64,000 nt of DNA from Pseudomonadota bacterium (lineage in GTDB: Bacteria > Pseudomonadota > Gammaproteobacteria > Halothiobacillales > Halothiobacillaceae), in contig JAJYPA010000003.1 in the NCBI GenBank assembly GCA_021795795.1, positions 26,229-90,228 of the forward strand, written 5' to 3'. Position 1 is the first letter of the stretch. Every line of letters begins with the position of its first letter. Of the stretch, positions 30,011 to 38,474 are shown in pieces. Under the pieces are notes generated by a model. It was not told where the DNA came from, searched no databases, and saw nothing but the letters and a program-made list of their open reading frames with translations. Both the position numbers and the translations under genes were made by a program.

Positions 30011-31450
30011 TCAGCAACGCCCATAGTGGTCTTCTGCGCGGACGATGTCGTCTTCACCCAGGTAATCGCCGCTTTGCACTTCGATCATGACGAGGTTAAT
30101 CACGCCGGGATTTTCCAGGCGGTGCATATGCCCAGCGGGTATGAAGGTGGATTCATTGGTATTCAATAAAAAAACCTTGTCGCCATTGGTGACGCGCGCC
30201 ATGCCGTTGACGACAATCCAATGCTCACTGCGGTGATGGTGCATTTGTAATGAAAGTGTGGCACCGGGTTTGACTTCGATGCGCTTCATTTTGAAACGCT
30301 CACCCTCTTCCAGCACCGTGTAGGTTCCCCAGGGGCGATGCACGGTTTGATGTAGAAGGTGGCTTTCATGTCCGCGAGCCTTGAGTTCGGCCACGACTTC
30401 GCGCACATCTTGCGCGTGATCCTTGTGTGCGATCAGCAGCGCGTCGGGCGTATCGACCACAATCAGGTTATCGATACCTACGGTCGCCACGAGGCGATGT
30501 GGGCTACGGACGAGACAGTTATGGGTATTGATGGCGACGACTTCGCCATCAAACACATTGCCCTCGGCATCGGAAGGCGACGCATCGGCAAAAGCCGTCC
30601 AGGAACCAATGTCGGACCAGCCCATATCGGCGGCGACAACGGCCACACGCTCGGAGCGCTCCATGATGGCGTAATCGATGGAGATATCCGCCATGCGTTC
30701 AAAATCCTCTGGCTGGAATTCCACCATGTCCATGCCAGCCACATGGATCTGATTGGCGTGCTCAACCGCGATTTGGCAAGCCGCGAGCAACTCGGGCGCA
30801 TGGCGTTCGAACTCGGCGAGGATCGTGCTGACCTTGAAGCAGAACATGCCACCGTTCCAGGAATACCGGCCAGAATCTAAATACGCTTGAGCCGTTTCAC
30901 GATCCGGTTTTTCAACAAACTGGCGCACGCGATAAGCGGCGACACCTTCTTCAAGGGCGAGTGGCTCTGCATCTCGTTCGATATAACCGAAACCGGTTTC
31001 AGGTGATTGCGGCGCAATTCCAAAGGTAACCAGCCAATTTTGATTAGCGACGTTTTTCGCCACCTGAACGGCCCCGGAAAATGCGCCAACGTCAGCAATC
31101 AGATGATCGGCTGGCAATACGAGCATCAGCGCATCTGAGCCTGCACGAACTTGTAGATCCAGCGCGGCCAAGGCGATGGCTACAGCCGTATTTTTGCCGG
31201 TAGGTTCCAGCAATAAACGCGGCCGTTCAGCTGAGGAGCCGCGCAGTGCATCCGCAGTAAGAAACCGCAAAGACTCGTTCGTGATTACCGTCAACGGGGC
31301 GACTGAAGGAATCTGCTTGATCCGTTCAATCGTTTTATCGAACAGGGTCTGCCCATCGACCAACGGCATGAACGGCTTTGGGAATGCCTTGCGTGAGGCA
31401 GGCCACAAACGCGTACCAGCCCCGCCACTTAATATGAACGGATAGATCAT
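30011..31450 (-). CDS. manC: Mannose-1-phosphate guanylyltransferase / mannose-6-phosphate isomerase
   Basis: A 479-residue bifunctional enzyme that makes GDP-mannose. The N-terminal nucleotidyltransferase has FILSGGAGTRLWPASR and FVEKPDRETA. The C-terminal cupin isomerase domain has HRPWGTYTVLEEG and LQMHHHRSEHWIVV (metal-binding histidines). The ATG overlaps the wzt stop by one base (TGATG). It supplies the donor for Gmd and for mannosyl transfer in this locus. Confidence 0.95.
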   Translation of the reverse strand: MIYPFILSGGAGTRLWPASRKAFPKPFMPLVDGQTLFDKTIERIKQIPSVAPLTVITNESLRFLTADALRGSSAERPRLLLEPTGKNTAVAIALAALDLQVRAGSDALMLVLPADHLIADVGAFSGAVQVAKNVANQNWLVTFGIAPQSPETGFGYIERDAEPLALEEGVAAYRVRQFVEKPDRETAQAYLDSGRYSWNGGMFCFKVSTILAEFERHAPELLAACQIAVEHANQIHVAGMDMVEFQPEDFERMADISIDYAIMERSERVAVVAADMGWSDIGSWTAFADASPSDAEGNVFDGEVVAINTHNCLVRSPHRLVATVGIDNLIVVDTPDALLIAHKDHAQDVREVVAELKARGHESHLLHQTVHRPWGTYTVLEEGERFKMKRIEVKPGATLSLQMHHHRSEHWIVVNGMARVTNGDKVFLLNTNESTFIPAGHMHRLENPGVINLVMIEVQSGDYLGEDDIVRAEDHYGRC

Positions 31451-32184
31451 CAGATTGCTTCCCAACTTTCATTAAATTCTGACGCTAGGGTCATTTTGCC
31501 ATGGCTCAATTCAAATACCCGATCACATAACTCACCCAGAAGCGCGTGATCATGCGAGGCAAACACAAAAATCTCGGCCTTGGCGATCAAATCACGCATG
31601 CGAGCTTTAGCTTTTTCCTGAAACCCGGCATCGCCCGTGCCGAACATTTCATCGACCAGCAGAATTTCCGGCTGGCCGCTGGTGGCTACGGCAAACATGA
31701 GCCGCATGGTCATACCAGACGAATAGGTACGCACGGGCAGGTTTAAGAAATCGCCCAACTCGGTGAATTCCTCGATCTCGGGGATTTTGGTGCGCATTTC
31801 CTTGAGCGGGATACCCATGAGCATGCCCATCCGCAGAATGTTCTCATAGCCGGAGAGTTCGGGGTCCATGCCAGAGCCAATCTCAAGCACCGTAGCCGTG
31901 CGCCCTTCGCGGATCACTCGCCCGCGATCCGGGGTATAGATGCCCGCCATGGTGCGCAACAACGTGCTTTTACCGGCGCCGTTGTGGCCGATCAATCCAA
32001 TCGAATCGCCGCTTTTCAATTCAAAGCTGACACCATCCAGTGCGGTAACCGCGACGGTTTGCCCTGCCTCTGCGGCGATTTTCCCACCCGTGGCAATCCG
32101 CATGAACTGATGCCGCAACGATTGCGCGCGCGCGTTGTAGATGGGGTATCGGATCGATACATGCTCGAAAATTAAATGCGCCAT
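31450..32184 (-). CDS. wzt: O-polysaccharide ABC exporter, ATP-binding subunit Wzt (short form)
   Basis: A 244-residue ATPase with Walker A GHNGAGKST (residues 66-74), signature YSSGMTMRL, Walker B EILLVDEMFG and the switch histidine in FASHDHAL. It ends right after the nucleotide-binding domain, so the C-terminal carbohydrate-binding domain found in E. coli O9a Wzt (about 430 residues) is absent. With Wzm it would export undecaprenyl-linked polymer. It starts 4 bp after the wzm stop. Confidence 0.92.
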   Translation of the reverse strand: MAHLIFEHVSIRYPIYNARAQSLRHQFMRIATGGKIAAEAGQTVAVTALDGVSFELKSGDSIGLIGHNGAGKSTLLRTMAGIYTPDRGRVIREGRTATVLEIGSGMDPELSGYENILRMGMLMGIPLKEMRTKIPEIEEFTELGDFLNLPVRTYSSGMTMRLMFAVATSGQPEILLVDEMFGTGDAGFQEKAKARMRDLIAKAEIFVFASHDHALLGELCDRVFELSHGKMTLASEFNESWEAI

Positions 32185-32188
32185 GGCG

Positions 32189-32980
32189 CTAAATCCAATA
32201 CGGGATGCGGGTGCGGCGGGCGTGGAACAGCCAGAGGGTCACGAGCCAGCCGATCACCGTCATCCCCAACAGCACCGGCCAAACGAACCAAGGGCTGGTA
32301 TGCCCCAAAAGCGGATCGCGTACAGCAGTGATGAAGTAACTGAACGGGTTCACCCAGATTACCCAGCTACCCACGCCCAACTGTTCGGCCTTGAATAGCA
32401 CCGGCGACATAAAGAACAGCAGAGGCATAAAGTTGGCAATGGCAGTTTCGGTATCGCGATAACGGGCGGCAAACATGCCGATAAACAGACTCATCCAACT
32501 TAAGTTGAGCACAGTAAGCAAAAAGGCAGGCAACGCCAAACATGCGCTCCAATGCCATTCCGGCGGGTAGATGAGGAACACGATCACAATCACGACTGCG
32601 TTATGCGCCAGATTGATCAAATGCCGCAAGATGAGTTTCAACGGGTGAAAAAACATCGGCAGCTGCACATTACGAATAAGCTGCGCGTTCTGAATGAATA
32701 CTTGACTGCTTTCGGTAATGATCCCGGCGATAAATCCCCAAAGAATCAAACCCACGGTGAGCAACGGGATGAACTGCGCCTTGTCCATCTTGAACAAGGT
32801 ACTCCAGACAAAACCCAAGCCACCAACACCGATAGCCGTGCCCAAAGTAAGCCAAAAGGGCCCCAGCATGCTGCGCTTGTAGCGTGCCTTGGTGTCACTC
32901 CAGGAGAGAAACAACGCGGCAGGCATATTGGCTAACGCGCGAACGATATCGGATCGGGTATCACCAGAACGGGTATTCAT
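32189..32980 (-). CDS. wzm: O-polysaccharide ABC exporter, membrane subunit Wzm
   Basis: A 263-residue ABC-2 permease with six predicted membrane helices (for example AIGVGGLGFVWSTLF, LLTVGLILWGFIAGI and VWPVLLGMTVIGWLVTLWLF). RYKRSMLGPFWLTLGTAI and PLLFFMSPVLF are typical of the Wzm/KpsM family. It is the first gene of the minus-strand locus, so the promoter is expected in the 100 bp upstream. Confidence 0.93.
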   Translation of the reverse strand: MNTRSGDTRSDIVRALANMPAALFLSWSDTKARYKRSMLGPFWLTLGTAIGVGGLGFVWSTLFKMDKAQFIPLLTVGLILWGFIAGIITESSQVFIQNAQLIRNVQLPMFFHPLKLILRHLINLAHNAVVIVIVFLIYPPEWHWSACLALPAFLLTVLNLSWMSLFIGMFAARYRDTETAIANFMPLLFFMSPVLFKAEQLGVGSWVIWVNPFSYFITAVRDPLLGHTSPWFVWPVLLGMTVIGWLVTLWLFHARRTRIPYWI

Positions 32981-33082
32981 ACTGGATTCTTATTGAACGA
33001 AAGACGGCATGATAGCGGTTTATGCTGGGGCGATAAACCAAAAACCAAAATCAGAATCTTAAGTGGAATAGAAACAACAAAG

Positions 33083-36000
33083 TCAGACGCCCTCTTCCTG
33101 AACGAATAACTGCCACCATTGATCACGTGTGGATTTACGTGTTTTAGAGCGATACATGGTGGCATCGGCCTTGCGCAGTAGGGTATCGCCATCCTTACCG
33201 TCCTGCGGATACAGAGCAAACCCACCGGACAAACCTACCGTTGCCAACCTATCTGGCGCCACCTGAAAGCCTTCTTCAACCGCTTCATGCAGGCGGCTGA
33301 GTGCTAACTGCAAGTGAGTAATGACATGATCCGGGTCAATATCACCAATGACGACTACAAACTCATCCCCTCCCAGGCGCACAAGGAAATCCTGTGCGCG
33401 CAGACGAGATCGCAAGCGCCCCGCCAACTCCCTCAAAAGTCGATCGCCCGTTTCATGCCCAAACTGATCGTTGACGGGTTTGAAATCATCCAGATCCATC
33501 ATGCCAAGCACCAGCACCCGGCCATCGTTTCTGGCCCGTGCGAGTGCTTGAGGTAAATAGTGTTCCAGGGCGAAGCGGTTGGGCAGATCAGTCAGGCGAT
33601 CGTGTCGGGCTCGGTAGGCTTCTTCCGACTGCAAGGTCACAAGGCGTTGTTTGTTGTCCAATTCATCCAAACCACGCCCCAGCAATTCGGCCACCCGTTC
33701 GCACAGCTCGACGGTTTGAGGATCGAATACATCATGCTCCTCGGAAACAAATCCCATGACTGCCCACATCTCGCCGCCTCGTCTTACGGGTGTGACCAAC
33801 GCAGAATGCCACCGATGCGCTCTAAGAAACGAATGGTATCCATCAAGCCGCACGTTACCCAGCAAGTCATTTTCAATTGCCGTCTTCTGGGTCAGCCATG
33901 CCCGTACGATGAGTTGATCCCGCGCGCTTTCGGCAACCACTGAGATGACGCCTGGTAACTCTTCAGCGCCACTACCGGTAGACGCGAGGACATCCATGAC
34001 GCCATCGGCATTTGGTTTCCTCAAGTAGATGGCATTAAAAGGAGTTTCGTGAACAAGCTTTTCGCAGGTACCCACGAGCATATCGGGCACAGTTTGTGCA
34101 CGCAGCACGACGTCTGCCTGCTGCATAAGCGCACGATACAACCCTTGCAAGCGCATGATCTGGTTACGCTGCCGGATGTTCTGCAAGCCACGCTCGATGC
34201 TTAGTACGAGGTTTTCAAAAAATGAAATAGCGTCCTGGTCGAGCACGTCTTCGCTATGGCCACATACCGTGAGCACAGTCGAAAGTGCACCGCCAATACG
34301 AATCGGCAAGGAGACAATACTCCGTGCAACAGGCCCTCCGCCACTATCGTCTGTCGATGGACGCTCATACGAAAGGAATAGGGTTTGATTTTCGCGCCAG
34401 CATCGCTGAGCCGGGTGCTCTTTTCCCAATTGGCTGGAAGACAACGGTTGCTCACCCTGAATGGAGAGACATTCCGAATGCCAATTCACCTCACCTGAGG
34501 TTGCCAGAACATTAAAATCGCTCCCATTCTGCTGAGGCGAACCGATCCAGGCCAGTTTCAGAGCGTTGTTCTTACTCAAGGCTCCGCAAACGAATTTGTA
34601 CAAATCATGGTCTGTGACGTGCTGCATGGTGGCCGGATTGGCACTGAACTGATTGAGCTCGGCCAGCAGCTCCCGAAAACCGGCAATACGATGCAGACGT
34701 TGCGCTTGCGCCTCACGCTCGGTCGCATCTAGAACGGTCCAGACGCTATGTATTCCCTCGTTGTCGGTAAACAGCCGACCCGATACATCACATGTCACGA
34801 CACGCCCGTCCCGGCGCACACAAGCCACCGATTGCCGTTGCACGGCATGGGATTTGGTCATTTTGGAAAACACCTTGTCGAGGCGCGCATATTCAATATC
34901 GCTGACAAAAAAATCCCGAACCGGCATCCCCGCCATTTCATCAAGCGTGTATCCAAACATGTGAGCTGCCTGAGGATTACAGCTTTTGACCACCCGATCC
35001 TTAACCAGAAACACGCCGACCAGCGCGTTGTTGAACAAAGCGTTTTGCAGCTTCCGGGCATCCAGCCGGTCCAGACCACGCGAGATGCTCAATGCCAGTT
35101 CGCGAAGTACATCCTGCAATGGCCCATCAAAGACATCGGGCTCAGCGTGATACACCGCAAGTACGGCGAATATTTTACCGCCGCGCAAAACAGGCAGCGT
35201 GGCGGTCGACTTCAAGCCGAACTGCTGCGCCCTCGCCTGCCACGGTCGCAAAAATTCTGTTTTTTCAAAAGAGGTATTGAAATGATCGCAGCCCTCGCGC
35301 CAGGTTCGCCCCATTGTCCCTAGCCCCTCCGGCAGATTCGGATCGGCAGAAACAAATAGATCGTCGATAAAGCCAGTCGCCCCGGAAGCCGCTAAAAATC
35401 GGAACTTAAGTGTGTCATCCGGGCGAGCAAGCATGACCAGCTTCAGATGTGCGTAGCGCACGGCAAGATCACAGAGGGGCTGAAACAATTCCTGCTCATT
35501 CTCTGCCGAGGCAATTTTCTGGCTCACCTTCGCCAGCATGTGATGAAAATCGATCAGACGGTTTTTCTGGTCGGTCAGTCGCTGACGCTCAACGGCCTGA
35601 TTGGCGTGATGCAGCAGGGCACCAACGAGCGTTGCTGCAAACTCGAGCAGCAGGATATCTTCTTCCGTCGGTGTGGCAGAGGTCATTGCAGATAAGGCAA
35701 AGGTGCCGAGCAGGTGATCGTTATGAAATACAGGGTAGGACCAGCAGGACCGCAGCTGCCACTGCTGCGCGATGGGGCGCAAATCATCCCAGCGTGCGTC
35801 CGTATCGATATCGCAAACCAGAGCAGGCTCGCCACCATGCGCCGCATGTCCACATGAACCGGCCTGCGCACCGGGCGTCAACCCATTGAGTGCCTCGATC
35901 AACCCCTGGGGTACGCTGGGTGCGGCAAACACGTAGAGTTTCTCGCCGCCACCCTCGGCCCACATGATGCTGGCGATCTTTCCCGGACACATCTGCTCGA

Positions 36001-36106
36001 CCCGAAGGCAGACGCGCTCAGCCAGATCCCTCGGCGATTGACCCGCCACGAGATCCCGCAGAACGGACATGGATAGATCGAGAAAAGCTTCTGCGGGGGT
36101 AGTCAT
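33083..36106 (-). CDS. Multi-GAF/PAS diguanylate cyclase
   Basis: A 1007-residue soluble signalling protein without membrane helices. GAF-like domains lie at about 10-175, 195-355, 490-655 and 670-830, and a PAS domain at about 360-480 (NALVGVFLVKDRVVKSCNPQAA). The C-terminal GGDEF domain (about 845-1005) has the intact active site RLGGDEF near residue 911 and the inhibitory I-site R-x2-D five residues before it, so it should make c-di-GMP with product inhibition. No EAL domain is present. It follows the polysaccharide locus on the same strand, about 100 bp upstream of wzm. Confidence 0.9.
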   Translation of the reverse strand: MTTPAEAFLDLSMSVLRDLVAGQSPRDLAERVCLRVEQMCPGKIASIMWAEGGGEKLYVFAAPSVPQGLIEALNGLTPGAQAGSCGHAAHGGEPALVCDIDTDARWDDLRPIAQQWQLRSCWSYPVFHNDHLLGTFALSAMTSATPTEEDILLLEFAATLVGALLHHANQAVERQRLTDQKNRLIDFHHMLAKVSQKIASAENEQELFQPLCDLAVRYAHLKLVMLARPDDTLKFRFLAASGATGFIDDLFVSADPNLPEGLGTMGRTWREGCDHFNTSFEKTEFLRPWQARAQQFGLKSTATLPVLRGGKIFAVLAVYHAEPDVFDGPLQDVLRELALSISRGLDRLDARKLQNALFNNALVGVFLVKDRVVKSCNPQAAHMFGYTLDEMAGMPVRDFFVSDIEYARLDKVFSKMTKSHAVQRQSVACVRRDGRVVTCDVSGRLFTDNEGIHSVWTVLDATEREAQAQRLHRIAGFRELLAELNQFSANPATMQHVTDHDLYKFVCGALSKNNALKLAWIGSPQQNGSDFNVLATSGEVNWHSECLSIQGEQPLSSSQLGKEHPAQRCWRENQTLFLSYERPSTDDSGGGPVARSIVSLPIRIGGALSTVLTVCGHSEDVLDQDAISFFENLVLSIERGLQNIRQRNQIMRLQGLYRALMQQADVVLRAQTVPDMLVGTCEKLVHETPFNAIYLRKPNADGVMDVLASTGSGAEELPGVISVVAESARDQLIVRAWLTQKTAIENDLLGNVRLDGYHSFLRAHRWHSALVTPVRRGGEMWAVMGFVSEEHDVFDPQTVELCERVAELLGRGLDELDNKQRLVTLQSEEAYRARHDRLTDLPNRFALEHYLPQALARARNDGRVLVLGMMDLDDFKPVNDQFGHETGDRLLRELAGRLRSRLRAQDFLVRLGGDEFVVVIGDIDPDHVITHLQLALSRLHEAVEEGFQVAPDRLATVGLSGGFALYPQDGKDGDTLLRKADATMYRSKTRKSTRDQWWQLFVQEEGV

Positions 36107-36312
36107 GAATCAGGACGATTCCTTGTTATCAATGCGCTGCACGACTGAATTCGCGGAGCAATCGGTCTTTTGTGATCTTCATTCAAAGACCAAAGAGTCA
36201 ACTCAACCGCCTCATCATAACCAATTTACTTACTAAGGCATTCAATTTGATCCAGACCTTGCTTCTCCTGAAAAACCTCGCCGGGAACGCCGTGCCGGAA
36301 ACACCCCGAAAA

Positions 36313-37143
36313 TCAAGGATAATCCTGCCGTGTCGGGCGAATCATCAACTCGTTGATGTGAATGTGGGGTGACTGAGAAACCACAAAATCGATGGCATTG
36401 GCAATATCCTCGCCATACAGCAATGGCCCGAAATCTGTATTGAATTTATCCACCAGATGATCGTCGTAGCCCGCGGCATCCTGAAAACCGCTGACGACAA
36501 TGCCCGGCTCGATCACCGTCACCCGAACGCCATGCTTGCCCACCTCACGCCGCAACCCTTCGGCCAGCGCCTGCACGGCGAACTTGGTCGAACCATAGAC
36601 GGCACTGAACGGCGAAATATTGCGCCCAACGACCGAGCCGATCACGACGATATCGGCCGCTTGCCGAGGGAAATCCGCTGCCTGCTTCTCAACCAGCGCC
36701 TGCGCCGCCTTCTGCATCAACAAAGCAGCACCCAACACATTGAGCTTGAATACTTGTTCGTACTCCGCCAGATCGACTTCGGTCAGCAGACCACCCAATC
36801 CACGCCCGGCATTGACCACGACAATATCCGCCGGGCGCGCGAAATACGCTTGCGCGGCATCCAGAAGCTGATCGACCACCGAGGCTTCACCCGCGTCTCC
36901 GGCCACACCAAAAAAGCCATCACCCAATTCAACCGCCAATGCTTTGAGCTTCTCGGCACTGCGGGCATTGCCGATCACGCCGTATCCGCTCTGAATGAAT
37001 TTCCGTACGGTCGCCTCACCAATACCCGAGGTCGCGCCGGTCACAACAGCCACACGAGAAAATCGTGCGGGTGCCTGGGAAACGTTCTTTATCGGCATAT
37101 TTTGTATGGATGAATTCTGAACCGATGGATTTTGCTGAGTCAT
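36313..37143 (-). CDS. Short-chain dehydrogenase/reductase
   Basis: A 276-residue classical SDR with cofactor loop VVTGATSGIGEATV, NAGRGLGG and the catalytic YGSTK (Tyr-x3-Lys), preceded by the serine in VVIGSVVGR. The first 30 residues are Gln/Asn/Ser-rich and atypical; translation might begin later at MPIKNVSQ. The C-terminus HINELMIRPTRQ resembles YdfG-type serine/3-hydroxy acid dehydrogenases. Substrate is unknown. Confidence 0.85.
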   Translation of the reverse strand: MTQQNPSVQNSSIQNMPIKNVSQAPARFSRVAVVTGATSGIGEATVRKFIQSGYGVIGNARSAEKLKALAVELGDGFFGVAGDAGEASVVDQLLDAAQAYFARPADIVVVNAGRGLGGLLTEVDLAEYEQVFKLNVLGAALLMQKAAQALVEKQAADFPRQAADIVVIGSVVGRNISPFSAVYGSTKFAVQALAEGLRREVGKHGVRVTVIEPGIVVSGFQDAAGYDDHLVDKFNTDFGPLLYGEDIANAIDFVVSQSPHIHINELMIRPTRQDYP

Positions 37144-37173
37144 ACCAATTCCTCGATGAGCTGAAGGGAAAAC

Positions 37174-37553
37174 CTACCAGAAGCGACCCATCCAAATGGC
37201 GCAGCCACCTAATAAGATGAGACCAACATAAAACACCGACCGGATGCCCTGAGCCACTTTCTGATTAATCAGAGGGGTAATGTAGACCACTTTTCGAGTT
37301 CCTGTCAGCGGCCACCTACCTCCTCGTCCATTACTCTGTGCGCTTCTGGCATGTGCACGCGCAACCGGGTCAGGCATTTTTGACGCGAAAATGACAAGCG
37401 AATACCAATCAGCGCCAACAACAAACCGCCCAGATCCCAAGACCTGGTTTTACCCCCTTCGACTACCCAGAGCCATGCTCGACGTGCAATCAAATACCAA
37501 AATCGGTCTCTGACGAGGCGCTGGGGTTGATGACGTTGATTGATCGCAGCCAT
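37174..37553 (-). pseudogene. Possible frameshifted gene for a small membrane protein
   Basis: Two overlapping minus-strand frames look like halves of one gene. The first (from ATG at 37553, with GAGGG about 9 bases upstream) encodes RFWYLIARRAWLWVV and a hydrophobic LGGLLLALIGI. The second continues with VVYITPLINQKVAQGI, the membrane segment SVFYVGLILLGGCAIWM and stops at 37174. Joining them near 37400-37430 would give about 125 residues with two membrane segments, just upstream of the SDR. I do not recognise the family, and it could also be noncoding. Confidence 0.3.
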
Positions 37554-37859
37554 CAGAAGCATCCCTCTACGTCAGCCGACGCATCCGGGGCTGGTTGAAG
37601 GATCAGGGCAAGAGGGCAGCGGACCAGCTCCAACCAGCTCCAAAAGGCCCACCAAAGACTATTCAAAACGATCCATGAATGGCCTCTGAAATCCAGTTGA
37701 CAGTGTATTCTCTCAACTACGCTTCAGACTCATTTAGGGATTGGAAAATACTTTGGACATGCGCGATTGCTCCGCCACATCCAAGACCTACACTCAGAAG
37801 AACACGCCATACATTCAATCAGATGCCCCATTTTCGACACAACCGACCGAGCTAGAGAC
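37554..37859. other. Intergenic region upstream of the half-length asparaginase
   Basis: About 300 bp with no recognised gene. A TTGACA occurs at 37697-37702, but no good -10 hexamer lies 16-18 bp downstream. The open frame before the asparaginase start (from 37767) does not look coding. Confidence 0.35.
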
Positions 37860-38393
37860 ATGTCAACACCGAACAGTCAATCATCATTTCCTGTTGTCAT
37901 CATCAACACTGGCGGCACTTTCAATAAACGATACCAGCCGTTGACCGGTCTCCTGACCGTCGCGAACGATGAGCGAACTATTGAAGATCTATTGCATTCA
38001 GCGGCGTCGAATCTTGATCTGCATCTGATCGGGGTGGTTCACAAGGACAGTCTGGATATGACACAGGATGACCGCACTTCAGTCTGCGAGACCATTCGCA
38101 ACTTACCCCCTTCGTTGAATGCGGCACCCATCATCATCATTCATGGCACTGACACGATGCATGAAACCGCCCTTTTCCTCGACGAGGCCGAATTGAATCG
38201 AGTTATTATCATGACAGGTGCCATGCGTCCTGCACAGATTGATCCGATTGAAGCATCTCTGCACCTGGGCATGACGCTCGGATTTGCCGCAGCATCACCA
38301 CACCCAGGGGTGTACATCGCCATGCACGGACGAGTACTCCCCTACAGTCAATATCGAAAAAATCGCAGCTTGGGCATTTTTCAGCCGTCATAA
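37860..38393 (+). CDS. Asparaginase N-terminal-domain protein (half-length)
   Basis: A 177-residue protein equivalent to the N-terminal domain of type I/II L-asparaginases. It has the catalytic threonine in INTGGTFNKRYQ and the second motif IIHGTDTMHETA, followed by VIIMTGAMRP. The C-terminal domain that helps build the active site in the full-length enzyme (about 330 residues) is missing, and the protein ends cleanly before a terminator. Short asparaginase-domain proteins exist as a family in proteobacteria. Whether it hydrolyses asparagine is unclear. The ATG at 37860 gives a normal start. Confidence 0.75.
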   Translation: MSTPNSQSSFPVVIINTGGTFNKRYQPLTGLLTVANDERTIEDLLHSAASNLDLHLIGVVHKDSLDMTQDDRTSVCETIRNLPPSLNAAPIIIIHGTDTMHETALFLDEAELNRVIIMTGAMRPAQIDPIEASLHLGMTLGFAAASPHPGVYIAMHGRVLPYSQYRKNRSLGIFQPS

Positions 38394-38400
38394 ACGGCAA

Positions 38401-38422
38401 AAGCCCCGCAAAAGCGGGGCTT
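38401..38422. terminator. Bidirectional intrinsic terminator
   Basis: A perfect 9-bp stem AAGCCCCGC/GCGGGGCTT with an AAAA loop sits between the convergent asparaginase-like gene and soxB. Confidence 0.88.
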
Positions 38423-38474
38423 ATCAATCAGGCACGATGGCTTCAACTCAACGCTAAAACCATGCGTCTCAGGC

